A stretch of 64,000 nucleotides of DNA from Phocoena phocoena (GCF_963924675.1 NC_089228.1:90550894-90614893); one strand, 5' to 3'. Counted from the stretch's first letter, positions 13,001 to 24,660 are shown. Translations and numbers: made by a program. The notes: a model not told the origin generated them from the letters alone.

Positions 13001-13599
13001 TGAAAGACATAAAGGCAAGTAAATAGAGACAGGGAAATGGAAAGAGACACAAATATGCTTATGATTATTCGACAAAGGAGCATTAAGTACTTTCAATAAC
13101 AAATCGTAGACTCAATGTTTAGGTGAGTTAGTATTCCCAGTTAAGGGAATATCAAAAGGCATAATGGAGAACACAGCACTGATAATGTATTTCAGAGATA
13201 ATTAGGGAAGAGGATAAAGTCATAAATTCTAGATATGGAGGTAGAAAAGCTGAGACTTTAGTAGGAAAAAAACAAACTATACGATAAGCATATAATTTTA
13301 TGCACACAGGTGCATTGGGGGCAGTGGGAAAAAAAGACTAAAAGTGGAGTGTGGAGCTGCAGTGTAGGCCACTGAACGCCAGAGTGACTTATCTAATGGA
13401 TAAAACTAGATAAGTCTTACTATTGAAAGCCACGAATAGTTACAATAAGCAAGTAGTAACAATAAGCAAGGGCATGATACAAATAGGTCAGCAAGGATGA
13501 ACATTAAGCTGGTGGGAGGACAGAAGTTGAATCCTGAGATATTGCAAAAAATGCCACAGTAGGTATCATGAGACAGTCTCCCCTTGCAGCTTTTCCACA
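10006..13599. other. Unassigned AT-rich DNA
   Basis: About 3.6 kb, very AT-rich between 10850 and 12100 with long T-rich plus-strand runs. The composition could hide a decayed minus-strand L1, but I could not match it with confidence. Open frames at 11787-12097 are T-rich and hydrophobic by composition and look spurious. Confidence 0.4.
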
Positions 13600-13700
13600 C
13601 TACCCAGATGTGTGAGATAGTCATTTGACCCCTCCTGACCCCACTGCTCTCTTTGTAAAATAAAGGCGGTGAACTTGGGTTCTGATATTTATTCTAGCTC
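13600..13700 (+). repeat. MIR3-like SINE fragment
   Basis: The sequence runs from a TAGTCATTTGACCCCTC-like word to TTTGTAAAATAAAGG and TTCTGATATTTATTCTAG-like words, in the same order as in the 3' part of MIR3. Short and diverged. Confidence 0.45.
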
Positions 13701-14942
13701 TCACATAGCAGAGGTCTGGATATTGTGATAAGGAAAACATGGGAAATACGAAGACTCTTTAGAATATAGTAATAATTTTTGCAAAAATAAATGGAGGGAA
13801 TGAATTATGGTGATTGGAGTACTTATAGAAAATATTTTTGTAATTCAAGGGAACTTTCAGAGGAAGAATCAAGTAGGAGAAATTGTACTCTAAGATGATT
13901 CCAAGTTTCTGATTTTGTGTAACAGGAAGATACAGATGACCTTCAGAAGTGGAGAAACCAGGCTAAGGAGCTGCTTTTAAGAACAGGATCATTACATCAG
14001 CATGGAATATTGGGATGTTAAGGTAGTGATGCCTACCTACAGTGATGGTAATTTGGCAGTTAGAAATACAAGTCTAATGCCATGAAAGAAAAATGTAAGA
14101 AATTTAATAATCAGCTTTATAAAAGTGATCACTGAACTATAAAAGTGGAATGTAGTTTGTGAGATAGAGAGGAAATAAATAGAAAATGCAGTATAAAGTC
14201 AACCTTTAAAGGAATGCTTAATAGTAGTTAAGATGCTCTAGGCAAAATATAAGGGGTAGAGAAAGGAAAGATAGTAACATGAATAATTTGTTCATTGATC
14301 AACCAATGTTCGAGGGGTACTTATTGAAAGACACTGAACGGATACTTTAGGAAGGAAAATTAAATTCCACCCTCAAATCTGACAGAAATATGACATGTGT
14401 TGTTTTTTATTTTGGTTAATTATGTACATCTATTAAGAGCTGTGGCTAAATGCCTTGAGAACTCTGAGAGCAGATATATTATTGAATACTTTTTACTGGG
14501 AGATACATGGGAATATTACTTTACATAGTAATTGGCATTTCTTCCAATACTTAAAGATAGATAAAATATTCATATGGAGAGAATTCGGTAGGGAAAACCC
14601 CAGATGGAAATTGATACTAGTTGTGGTCCTATAGTAGTGGGGATGCTTGTAGGAAGCCTAAAGCACAATCTGATGGAGATCTGGGAATACTTGAGTCACT
14701 ATTTATAGGGACTGTTTACAGAGGTGCTAGCAGTATTAAGGGATGAACAAGGGATGCTGAGGGGCCCAAGGACACACAACAGTGAGAGGTCACACCTAGG
14801 AAAGAGTGTTCTAAGAATCATTGAAGATTGGAGCCATGGAGAGAGGACCCCCTGGCAGAGCTGTAGTCCTGGAGGGATACAGCCACTACAAGAGCCATGA
14901 TGCTGAAGCAGGACGGGAGCAGGTGGGGAAAACACCCCAGTC
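13701..14942. other. Unassigned intergenic DNA
   Basis: No gene or recognisable repeat seen. Confidence 0.4.
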
Positions 14943-15165
14943 CCTTTTTTTAAATTGAAGTATAGTTGATTTATAGTATTATATTAGTTTCAGGCAAACA
15001 GCATTGTGATTCAGTATTTGCACAGATCATACTCCATTAAAAGTTATTACAAGATAATGGCTCTAACTCCCTGTGCCAGGCAATATATCTTTGTTGCTTA
15101 TCTATTCTATACGTGGTAGTCTGTGTCTCTTAATCTCATACCCTAAGCTGCCCCTCCCCCTCACC
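14943..15165 (-). mobile_element. L1 3' end fragment, minus strand
   Basis: Begins with a T run followed by an AATTGAAGTATAGTTGATTT word and a GTTTCAGGCAAACAGCA-like word, then a CCCTGTGCCAGGCAATAT-like word. This is the reverse complement of the old artiodactyl L1 3' UTR type also seen at 439-1166 and 55492-55879. It is heavily truncated, and the T run is the copied A tail. Confidence 0.75.
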
Positions 15166-15460
15166 TCCATCTCTTTCCTCCCACTCCTCAGTCCCCTGCC
15201 GTGACTCCCATCTGTAGATTCCAACAAGAAGCAAGGGAGCAAGGGAGCTAGGTTACACAGTGAGGAGGGACAGCTCCCTGGATCACAGCTCTGAGGTGGA
15301 TAGTGGATTGGGGTAGGGGCCAAATGAAGAACAACCACCATAACTACTTAGTTGGCAGAGAATAAAGCATGTATATGATAAAAACAAATAATTCATTTTG
15401 ACTAGAATAAATAATATATGAGGGTGAGAAGCCCGAAGTGTGCTTATAACAGTAAGCGGT
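15166..15460. other. Flanking DNA left of the full-length L1
   Basis: No gene seen. It ends with TAAGCGGT (15453-15460), the left copy of the candidate target-site duplication. Confidence 0.5.
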
Positions 15461-17503
15461 GAGGGGAGCTTCAAGATGGAGGAAGAGTAAGACGCAGAGA
15501 TCACCTTCCTCCCACAAATACATCAGAAATACATCTACATGTGGAACAGCTCCTACAGAACACCTACCGAAAGCTGGCAGAAGACCTCAGACCTCCCGAA
15601 AGGCAAGAAACCCCCCACGTACCTGGGTAGGGCAAAAGAAAAAAGAAAAAACAGAGACAAAAGAATAGGGACATGACCTGCACCAGTGGGAAGGAGCTGT
15701 GAAGGAGGAAAGGTCTCCACACACTAGGAAGCCCCTTCGCGGGCAGAGACTGTGGGTGGCGGAGGGGGGAAGCTTTGGAGCCGCGGAGGAGAGCACAGCC
15801 ACAGGGTTGCAGAGGGCAAAGCGGAGAGGTTCCCACACGGAGGATTGGTGCCAACCGGCAGTCACCGGCCCGAGAGGCTCGTATGCTCACCCGTCGGGAC
15901 GGGCCAGGGCTGGGAACTGAGGCTCGGGCTACGGAGGCCAGATCCCAGGGAGAGGACTGGGGTTGGTGGTGTGAACACAGACTGAAGGGGCTAGTGCACC
16001 ACGACTAGCCGGGAGGGAGTACGGGAAAAGTCTGGGGCTGCCGAAGAGGCAAGAGACTTCTTCTTCCCTCTTTTCTTGCCTCTTTGTTTCGGGGTGCGGG
16101 AGGAGAGGGGATTAAGAGTGCTGCTTAAAGGAGCTCCAGAGACAGACGTGATCCGTGGCTATCAGCACGGACCCCAGAGACGGGCATGAGACGCTAAGGC
16201 TGCTGCTGCCGCCACCAAGAAGCCTGTGTGCGAGCACTGGTCACTGTCCACACCTCCCTTCCGGGAGCCTGTGCAGCCCGCCACTGCCAGGGTCCTGTGA
16301 TCCAGGGACAACTTCCCCGGGAGAACACATGACGCGCCTCAGGCTGGTGCAACATCACACTGGCCTCCGCTGCCGCAGGCTCGCCCCACGTCCGTGCCCC
16401 TCCCTCCCCCCGGCCTGAGTGAGCCAGAGCCCCCGAATCAGCGGCTCCTTTAACCCCATCCTGTCTGAGCAGGAACAGACACCCTCAGGAAACCTACATG
16501 CAGAGGCGGGTCCAAATCCAAAGCTGGAACCCCGGGAGCTGTGCAAACAAAGAAGAGAAACGGAAATCTCTCCCAGCAGCCTCAGAAGCAGTGGATTAAA
16601 TCTCCACAATAAACGTGATGTACCCTGCATCTGTGGAATACCTGAATAGACAACGAATCATGCCAAATTGAGGAGGTGGACTTTGGGAGCAATGACATAT
16701 ACATATTTTCCCCCTTTTTCTCTTTGTGAGTGTGTATGTGTATGCTTCTGTGTGTGATTTTGTCTGTACAGCTTTGCTTTTACCATTTGTCCTAGGGTTC
16801 TGTCTCTGTATTTTTTTTTTCTAATATAGTTTTTAGCACTTGTTATCATTGGTGGATTTTGTTTTCGTTGCTCTCTTCTTTCTTTTTTTAAATTTTTTAT
16901 TACGTTAAAATATTTTTTAATAATTATTTTTTATTTAAATAACTTTATTTTATTTTACTTTATTTTATCTTCTCCTTTCTTAATTTTTTTCCCCCTTTTA
17001 TTCTGAGCCATGTGGATGACGGGCTCCTGGTGCTCCAGCCAGGCATCAGGGCTGTGCCTCTAAGGTGGGAGAGTCAAGCTCAGGACACTGGTCCACAAGA
17101 CACCTCCCACCTCCATGTAATACCAAATGGCAAAAATCTCCCAGAGATCTCCATCTTAACGCCAAGACCCAGTTTACTCAAAAACCAGCAAGCTACACTG
17201 CTAGACACCCTATGCCAAACAACTAGCAAGACAGGAACACAACCCCATCCATTAGCAGAGAGGCTGCCTAAAATCATAATAAGTCCACAGACACCCCCGA
17301 AAAACAAGACCAGACATGGACCTGCCCACCAGAAAGCTAAGATAGTCTCATCCACCACAACACAGGCACCAGTCCCCTCCACCAGGAAGCCTACACAACC
17401 CACGGATCCAACCTTAGCCACTGGGGACAGACACCAAAAACAACGGGAACTACGAACCTGCAGCCTGTGAAAAGGAGACCCCAAACACAGTAAGTTACAC
17501 AAA
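15461..17503 (+). promoter_or_regulatory. L1 5' UTR with internal promoter region
   Basis: About 2 kb. In L1 the 5' UTR holds an RNA polymerase II promoter. Here the first part, about 15690-16420, is GC-rich with many CpG pairs, the usual place for promoter activity and methylation control. A T-rich tract follows at about 16800-17000, then a CA-rich block up to ORF1. Several GC-rich open frames at 15459-16420 overlap one another on both strands and look like composition effects. Length is typical of a complete 5' UTR, so the copy was probably not truncated on insertion. Confidence 0.75.
17012..17470 (+). other. 152-codon open frame just upstream of L1 ORF1
   Basis: A plus-strand frame of 152 codons inside the 5' UTR, ending 33 bases before the ORF1 start at 17504. 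The predicted peptide is rich in Pro, Thr, Gln and Lys in its second half, with no membrane segment and no domain I recognise. Its length is notable in a region otherwise called untranslated. It could be an upstream frame that tunes ORF1 translation, a relic of an older N-terminal coding part, or a by-product of CA-rich composition with few stops. I favour the last, because a 155-codon frame also stays open on the opposite strand. Confidence 0.3.
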
Positions 17504-17547
17504 ATGAGAAGACAGAGAAACACACAGGAGATGAAAGAGCAAGGCAA
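17080..17547 (-). other. 155-codon antisense open frame over the L1 5' UTR / ORF1 junction
   Basis: A minus-strand frame of 155 codons covering the end of the 5' UTR and the first codons of ORF1. The peptide is rich in Cys, Val, Leu, Gly and Trp, which is what the complement of CA-rich DNA gives. Primate L1s carry an unrelated antisense frame (ORF0) in the 5' UTR, so an antisense product is not unheard of, but nothing here shows a promoter or selection. Confidence 0.2.
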
Positions 17548-18392
17548 AAACCCACCAGATCTAACAAATGAAGAGGAAACAGACAGTCTACCTGAAAAAG
17601 AATTCAGAATAATGATAGTAAAGATGACTCAAAATATTGGAAGTAGAATGGAGAAAATACAAGAAACATTTAACAAGGACCTAAAAGAACTAAAGAGCAA
17701 ACAAACAGTGATGAACAACACAATAAATGAAATTAAAAATACTCTAGAAGGGATCAATAGCAGAATAACTGAGGAAGAAGAACAGATAAGTGACGTAGAA
17801 GATAAAGCAGTGGAAATAACTACTGCAGAGCAGAATAAAGAAAAAAGAATAAAAAGACTTGAGGACAGTCTCAGAGACCTGTGGGGCAACATTAAACGTG
17901 CCAACATTCGAATTATAGGGGTCCAGAAGAAGAAGAGAAAAAGGGACTGAGAAAATATTTGAAGAGATTATAGTTGAAAACTTCCCTAATATGGGAAAGG
18001 AAATAGTTAATCAAGTCCAGGAAGCACAGAGAGTGCCATACAGGATAAATCCAAGGAGAAATACGCCAAGACGCGTATTAATCAAACTATCAAAAATTAA
18101 ATACAAAGAAAAAATATTAAAAGCAGCGAAGGAAAAACAACAAATAACACACAAGGGAATTCCCATAAGGTTAACAGCTGATCTTTCAGCAGAAACTCTG
18201 CAAGCCAGAAGGGAGTGGCAGGACATATTTAGAGTGATGAAGGAGAAAAACCTACAACCAAGATTACTCTACCCAGCAAGGATCTCATTCAGATTTGACG
18301 GAGAAACTAAAAGCTTTACAGACAAGCAAAAGCTAAGAGAATTCAGCACCACCAAACCAGCTTTACAACAAATGCTAAAGGAACTTCTCTAG
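17504..18392 (+). pseudogene. L1 ORF1 with one frameshift region
   Basis: ORF1 makes the RNA-binding chaperone that coats L1 RNA. The start ATG at 17504 has A at -3. The first frame runs to a stop at 17948-17950 and includes a charged stretch with repeated Glu, Lys, Asn and Ile typical of the coiled coil (about residues 45-130). The second frame, open from at least 17943 to the stop at 18390-18392, carries the RRM end and the C-terminal domain, with words such as PYRINPRRN, LSAETLQARREWQDIF and LLYPARISF. The reading frame changes between about 17915 and 17943, in an AGAAGAAGAAG run, by a net loss of two bases or gain of one. Otherwise the gene is nearly complete at about 296 codons. Confidence 0.9.
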
Positions 18393-18474
18393 GCAGGAAA
18401 CACAAGAGAAAGAAAAGACCTACAATAACAAACCCAAAACAATTAAGAAATTGGTAATAGGAACATACATATTG

Positions 18475-21400
18475 ATAATTACCTTAAATGTAAATGGATT
18501 AAATGCTCCAACCAAAAGACATAGATGGGCTGAATTGATACAAAAATAATATGCTGTGTACAAGAGATCCACATAAGATGTAGGGACACACACAGACTGA
18601 AAGTGAGGGGATGGATAAAGATATTCCATGCAAATGGAAATCAAAACAAAACTGGAGTAGCAATTCACATATCAGAAAAAATAGACTTTAAAACACAGAC
18701 TATTACAACAGACAAAGAAGGACACTACATAATGATCAAGGGATCAATGCAAGAAGAAGATAAAACAATTGTAAATATTTATGCACCCAACATAGGAGCA
18801 CCTCAATACATAAAGCAAAAACTAACAGCCATAAAAGGGGAAATTGACAGTAACACAATCATAGTAGGGGACTTTAACACCCCACTTTCACCAATGCACA
18901 GATCATCCAAAATGAAAATAAATAAGGAAACACAAGCTTTAAATGACACATTTAAAAGGATGGACTTAATTGATATTTATAGGACACTCCATCCAAAACC
19001 AACAGAATACATTTTCTTCTCAAGTGCTCAGGGAACGTTCTCCAGGAGAGATCATATCTTGGGACACAAATCAAGCCTTAGTAAATTTAAGAAAATTGAA
19101 ATCATATCAAGTATCGTTTCCGACCACAACGCTATGAGACTAGATATCAATTACAGGAAAAAATCTGTAAAAAATACAAATACATGGAGGCTAAACAATA
19201 CACTACTTAATAACCAAGAGATCACTGAGGTAATCAAAAATTACCTAGAGGCAAATGACAATGAAAATACAATGATCCAAAACCTATGGGATGCAGCAAA
19301 AGCAGTTCTAAGAGGGAAGTATATAGCAATACAATCCTACCTTAAGAAACAAGAAACATCTCAGGTAAAAAACCTAATCTTACACCTAAAGCAATTAGAG
19401 AAAAAAGAACAATAAACCCCCAAAGTTAGCAGAAGGAAAGAAATAATAAATATGAGATCAGAAATAAATAAAAAAGAAACAATAGCAAAGATCAATAAAA
19501 CTAAAAGCTGGTAATTTGAGAAGATAAGAAAAATTGATATACCATTAGCCAGACTCATCAAGAAAAAAAGGGAGAAGACTCAATAGAATTAGAAATGAAA
19601 AAGGAGAAGTAACAACTGACACTGCAGAAATACAAACGATCATGAGAGATTACTACAGGCAACTCTATGCCAATAAAATGGACAACCTGGAAGAAATGGA
19701 CAAATTCTTAGAAATGCACAACCTTCCGAGACTGAACCAGGAAGAAATAGAAAATATAAACAGACCAATCACAAGTACTGAAATTGAAACTGTTATTAAA
19801 AATCTTCCAACAAACAAAAGTCCAGGACCAGAAGGTTTCACAGGCGAATTCTATCAAACATTTAGAGAAAAGTTAACACCTATCCTTCTCAAACTATTCC
19901 AAAATATAGCAGAGGGAGGAACACTCCCAAACTCATTCTGTGAGGCCACCATCACCCTGATACCAAAACCAGACAAAGATGTCACAAAGAAGGAAAACTA
20001 CAGGCCAATATCACTGATGAACACAGATGCAAAAATCCTCAACAAAATACTAGCAAACAGAATCCAACAGCACATTAAAAGGATCATACACCATGATCAA
20101 GTGGGGTTTATCCCAGGAATGCAAGGATTCTTCAGTATATGCAAATCAGTCAATGTGATACACCATATTAACAAACTGAAGGAGAAAAACCATATGATCT
20201 TCTAAATAGATGCAGAGAAAGCTTTTGACAAAATTCAACACCTATTTATGATAAAAACTCTCCAAAAGTACGTATAGAGGGAACATTCCTCAATATAAGA
20301 AAAGCCATATATGACAAACCCACAGCCAACATCATCCTCAATGGTGAAAAACTGAAACCTTTTCCACTAAGATCAGAAACTAGACAAGGTTGCCCACTCT
20401 CAGCACTATTATTCAACATAATTTTGGAAGTTTTAGCCACAGCAATCAGACAAGAAAAAGAAATAAAAGGGGGCTTCCCTGGTGGTGCAGTGGTTGAGAG
20501 TCCACCTGCTGACGCAGGGGACACAGGTTCGTGCCCCAGTCCAGGAAGATCCCACATGCCACGGAGTGGCTGGGCCCGTGAGCTATGGCTGCCGAGCCTG
20601 CATGTCCGGAGCCTGTGCTTTGCAATGGGAGGGGCCACAACAGTGAGAGGCCCATGTACCGCAAAAAAAAAAAAAAAAAAAGAAAAGGAATCCAAATTGG
20701 AAAAGAAGAAGTAAAGGTGTCAGTGTTTGCAGATAACATGATACTATATGTAGAGAATCCTAAAGATGCTACCAGAAAACTACTAGAGCTCATCAATGAA
20801 TTTGCTAAAGTAGCAGGATACAAAATTAATGCTCAGAAATCTCTTGCATTCGTATACACTAATGATGAAAAATCTGACAGTGAAATTAAGAAAACAGTCC
20901 CATTTACCATTGCAACAAAAAGAATAAAATATCTAGGAATAAACCTACCTACAGACACAAAAGATCTGTATGCAGAAAATTATAAGACACTGATGAAAGA
21001 AATTATAGATGATATAAATAGATGGAGAGATATACCATGTTCTTCGACTTGAAGAATCAACATTGTGAAAATGAGTATACTACCCAAAGCAATCTACAAA
21101 TTCAATGCCATCCTTATCAAACTACCACTGGCATTTTTCACAGAACTAGAACAAAAAATCTCACAATTTGTATGGAAACACAAAAGACCCCGAATAGTCA
21201 AAGCAATCTTGAGAAAGAAAAACGGAGCTGGAGGAATCAGGCTCCCTGACTTCAGACTATACTACAAAGCTACAGTAATCAAGACAGTATGGTACTGGCA
21301 CAAAAACAGAAAGATAGATCAATGGAACAGGATAGAAAGCCCAGAGATTAAGCCACACACATAAGGTCACCTTATCTTTGACAAAGGAAGCAGGAATACA

Positions 21401-22422
21401 CAATGGAGAAAAGACAGCCTCTTCAATAAGGGGTGCTGGGAAAACTGGACAGCTACATGTGAAAAATGAAATTAGAACACTCCCTAACACCACACACAAA
21501 AATAAATTCAAAATGGATTAAAGATCTAAATGTAAGGCCAGACACTATCAAACTCTTAGAGGAAAACACAGGGAGAACACTCCATGACATAAATCACAGC
21601 AAGATCCTTTTTGACTCACCTCCTTGAGAAATGGAAATAAAAACAAAAATAAATAAATGGGACCTAATGAAACTTAAAAGCTCTTGCATAGCAAAGGAAA
21701 CCGTAAAGAAGACGAAAAGACAACCCTCAGAATGGGAGAAAATATTTGCAAATGAAGCAAATGACAAGCAGCTCATGCAGCTCAATATCAAAAAAATAAA
21801 CAACCCAATCCAAGAATGAGCACAAGACCTAAATATACCTTTCTCCAAAGAAGATATACAGATTGCCAATAAACCCATGAAAGAATGCTCAACATCATTA
21901 ATGATTAGAGAAATGCAAATCAAAACTACAATGAGATATCATCTCACACCGGTCAGAATGGCCATCATCAAAAAATCTACAAACAATAAATGCTAGAGAG
22001 GGTGTGGAGGAAAGGGAACACTCTTGCACTGTTGGTGGGAATGTAAATTGATATAGCCACTGGAGAACAGTATGGAGGTTCCTTAAAAAACTAAAAATAG
22101 AGCTACCATACGATCTAGCAATCCCACTACTGGGCATATCCCCTGAGAAAACCATAATTGAAAAAGTGTCATGTACCAAAATGTTCATTGCAGCTCTATT
22201 TACAATAGCAGGACATGGAAGCAACCTAAGTGCCCATCAACAGATGAATGGATAAAGAAGATATGGCACATATATACAATGGCATATTACTCAGCTATAA
22301 AAAGAAACAAAATTGAGTTATTTGTAGTGAGGTGGATGGACCTAGAGTCTGTCATACAGAGTGAAGTAAGTCAGAAAGAGAAAAACAAATACTGTACGCT
22401 AACACATATATATGGAATCTAA
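18475..22422 (+). pseudogene. L1 ORF2 (endonuclease and reverse transcriptase), multiply broken
   Basis: ORF2 nicks the target and reverse-transcribes L1 RNA. Endonuclease residues can be seen: Asn in LNVNGLN (near 18490), Glu in QEIH (18564-18566), Asp in GDFN (18870-18872) and the SDH triplet (19119-19127). Breaks include a stop with frame change near 18547, TAA at 19413-19415, a damaged linker at 19420-19600, TAA at 20203-20205 just before reverse transcriptase motif A (IDAEKAFD), a frame change near 20270, a SINE at 20471-20678, and a stop at about 21050. The active-site motif FADD reads FADN (20726-20737), which removes the second catalytic Asp. The C-terminal part with the WHIYTM segment ends at 22420-22422. 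Length matches a full ORF2 apart from the insert. Confidence 0.92.
20461..20688 (+). mobile_element. CHR-type SINE (short body) inserted in L1 ORF2
   Basis: The SINE body is 20471-20678. It starts GGGCTTCCCTGGTGG, has a Pol III B box GGTTCGTGCCC at 20526-20536 and ends in an A run. The flanks AAATAAAAGG (20461-20470) and AAAGAAAAGG (20679-20688) agree at 9 of 10 bases and form the target-site duplication, partly merged with the A tail. Without the insert the L1 reading continues smoothly, so the SINE arrived after this L1. The body lacks the last third found in the copies at 30730 and 47348. CpG decay is visible (GCAGTGG head, CATGTCCGG). Confidence 0.92.
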
Positions 22423-22807
22423 AAAAAAAAAAAAAAAAAGAAATGCCATGAAGAACCTAGGGGCAAGATGGGAATAAAGACACAGACCTACTAGAGAATG
22501 GACTTGAGGATATGGGGAGGGGGAAGGGTAAGCTGTGACAAAGTGAGAGAGTGGCATGGACATATATACACTACCAAGCGTAAAATAGATAGCTAGTATG
22601 AAGCAGCCGCATAGCACAGGGAGATCAGCTCAGTGCTTTGTGACCACGTAGAGGGGTGGGATAGGGAAGGTGGGAGGGTGGGAGATGCAAGAGGGAAGAG
22701 ATATGGGGGCATATTTATATGTATAAATGATTCACTTTGTTATAAAGCAGAAACTAATAGAACATTGTAAAGCAATTATAATTCAATAAAGATGTTTAAA
22801 CAAAAAA
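22423..22807 (+). other. L1 3' UTR with G-rich tracts and AATAAA
   Basis: Starts right after the ORF2 stop with an A run. G-rich blocks lie at about 22513-22528 and 22653-22682, the second with at least five short G runs. The AATAAA signal is at 22785-22790, followed by a short A-rich tail broken by GTTTAAAC-like sequence. The short, mixed tail fits an old insertion. Confidence 0.85.
22785..22790 (+). promoter_or_regulatory. L1 polyadenylation signal AATAAA
   Basis: AATAAA about 10 bases before the tail of the full-length L1. Confidence 0.75.
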
Positions 22808-22816
22808 TTAAGTGGT

Positions 22817-24574
22817 TGGTGAAACTCATTAGGATAATGACAAGGGAAGAGGGGGAAAAATTCTTGTGAACTTGGTGCTTAATTCATCAGGGAAGTTCGG
22901 TGCCTTTCTTGAAAATCAGTACATGAAAGCATCAGGGATAAAAAAAACGACATCAAAAAATAAGAGATATTGCAAAAAATAAGTTAGATTTTAGAAATAT
23001 TAAATAACTGTAGCCAAGAAAAGGCAGTAGGAACAAAGGAGTTCCCTTATTGAATCCTTCTTTTCACCTTGTAAGTTGAGTACCAAGAATGCCACTTATT
23101 TCCTTGGACAAGGGCTGGGATCAGGAGGGACAGATTACTTTCAGATCTAGGTGATTGTGGAGAATTGGTGAAGAAAAAATAAAGGACAGTTCACACTAAG
23201 CCAGGAGTTCCTGGGAAATGTCTGTGGGACTAGTAGGAGGGAAGGCAGCAGTAGAGTGGGGAGAGGTGGAAAAGAGCTAAAGAGGAAGGAAAGAGTAAGA
23301 AGGGAAAGCAGAGGAAGGGGCTGTGTGCCTACAATGGTGACTTTCCATAGCAGGATCAGAGAGAACGTTGTTGGAAGGCTTAGCAAATATATATTAACCA
23401 CTGTGAGAATTCTATAGTGAGGAAGACCAGCCAGGAGACCCTACTAGGTCTATAGTCTTAAAAGAAATCTTGGTGTTTCAAAGTGGGTGTCAAGAGGGAC
23501 CTGGGAGGTGATGAACCATCACCTGCAGTGGTGTGTGGGGGCCGCTGGCTCTGACTCCTGAGAATCGACTGTACACTTTTCTTTCCTACTCTGGGCTCTG
23601 TGCCTCTTACTGGTACATGAAAGAGGTCATGGTAAGTGTATTTACACCACAAAAATTGACAAATGCTACAAATCGGGGTCCCCCCTCCACCTTAGGGCCA
23701 GTTGTTAAACATTCCCTGATCTGCTGCCACAACTCAAGTTGAGAATAGGCTGTTGCATCAAGCAGTGAGGATGGAACCCCGTGAGAACATTCTCACGAGA
23801 GGAGGGACACCCTCTTTGCCACGGTGAGTGTGTACAGAGTAGGTACAGGTATGTTTTTCCTTGAGATACTGTAACAAATGGCTGCTCACTGGTCAGAACC
23901 GTCTACTGATCCATCTGAGAGAATTCCAGAGGATACGACCGGAAGAAGTTGAGCAAATGAAAGTAAATCATAAACAACGCATCAGGCAAGCAGAATTCAG
24001 TCAAGAGAAAACTAACCCATTCCTTTGAACCAAGCATGCTTGGTGAGCCTTACAAGTTGAAGCTGGCGCCTTCTTCCTGTTTGCACCCACTGCAAGGATG
24101 TAAAATTACATCCCACCTACCTGAAGCCTGTCACGGTTTCCTGTGATCCTTTAGAAATCCTTTCCACTACATCCTAAGTTGCGGCTAGAAATTTCCAGCA
24201 ATTGTGTCTGTGTTTTCCAATTCGTGGAGGAAATAAATACTTTCAAGGCCCCACTGTTGCCCTGTCCCACCTTCTGAATCCTCATACTGGGTTTAGTGCT
24301 TTCAAATAAACTCTGCTGCCGAATAAAGAAGCTGTTATTCTAGGAATATAGCGCTAAATGAGAAAAGCGAGTTATCGATTTTGTCTTCCTTATAATTTTC
24401 TGGGTCTCTCCCCCACCTTTTTCCCTTAACTTTCCTTTTTAATTTTTTTTTCCATGTGGCATGTTTTCCATGCCAGTCTTATACACAGGGTTTCTTAGGG
24501 ACTAGAAACGCATAAGAAGCTTAACAAGTGGAGATCTACCTAGTAACTATAGTGCTCACATAGCAGAGTTATCC
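22817..24574. other. Unassigned intergenic DNA with a purine-rich tract
   Basis: No gene seen. A purine-rich (GGA/GAA) tract lies at about 23230-23325. No repeat recognised. Confidence 0.4.
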
Positions 24575-24660
24575 ATCACTCATTCAATAATATTTGTTAA
24601 TCATGACGTGTGTGATAGACACTGTTCAAGGAATCGTATATCATACAGAGCAGTGGCTCA
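24575..24660 (-). repeat. Possible L2 3' end fragment, minus strand
   Basis: The word CATTCAATAATATTTGTTAAT followed by a GATAGACACTGTTCAAGG-like stretch resembles the reverse complement of an L2-type 3' end. It is short and diverged. Confidence 0.35.

Larger units (their letters stand above)
15461..22807 (+). mobile_element. Full-length, inactive L1 retrotransposon
   Basis: About 7.3 kb with the complete order 5' UTR, ORF1, ORF2, 3' UTR and poly(A) signal. The left boundary starts GAGGGGAGCTTCAAGATGG. The candidate target-site duplication is TAAGCGGT before it (15453-15460) and TAAGTGGT after the tail (22809-22816), 7 of 8 bases equal. The 5' UTR and 3' UTR are of the artiodactyl/cetacean type. 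The element cannot move itself: ORF1 has a frameshift, ORF2 has several stops and frame changes, its active site is altered, and a SINE sits inside it. Confidence 0.92.

Noticed and set aside
15564..16649. Several overlapping GC-rich frames of 70-110 codons in the L1 5' UTR
   Set aside because: They overlap on both strands and in several frames, have no recognisable domain and follow from high GC and few stops.
20471..20678. tRNA-like heads of the SINEs as true tRNA genes
   Set aside because: They have A- and B-box-like words but no complete cloverleaf or 3' end, and they sit in SINEs with A tails and target-site duplications.
20585..21052. A 155-codon frame spanning the SINE tail and L1 ORF2
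   Set aside because: It starts inside the SINE, crosses its A run as poly-Lys and continues into L1 by chance of frame. It is a product of the insertion, not a gene.
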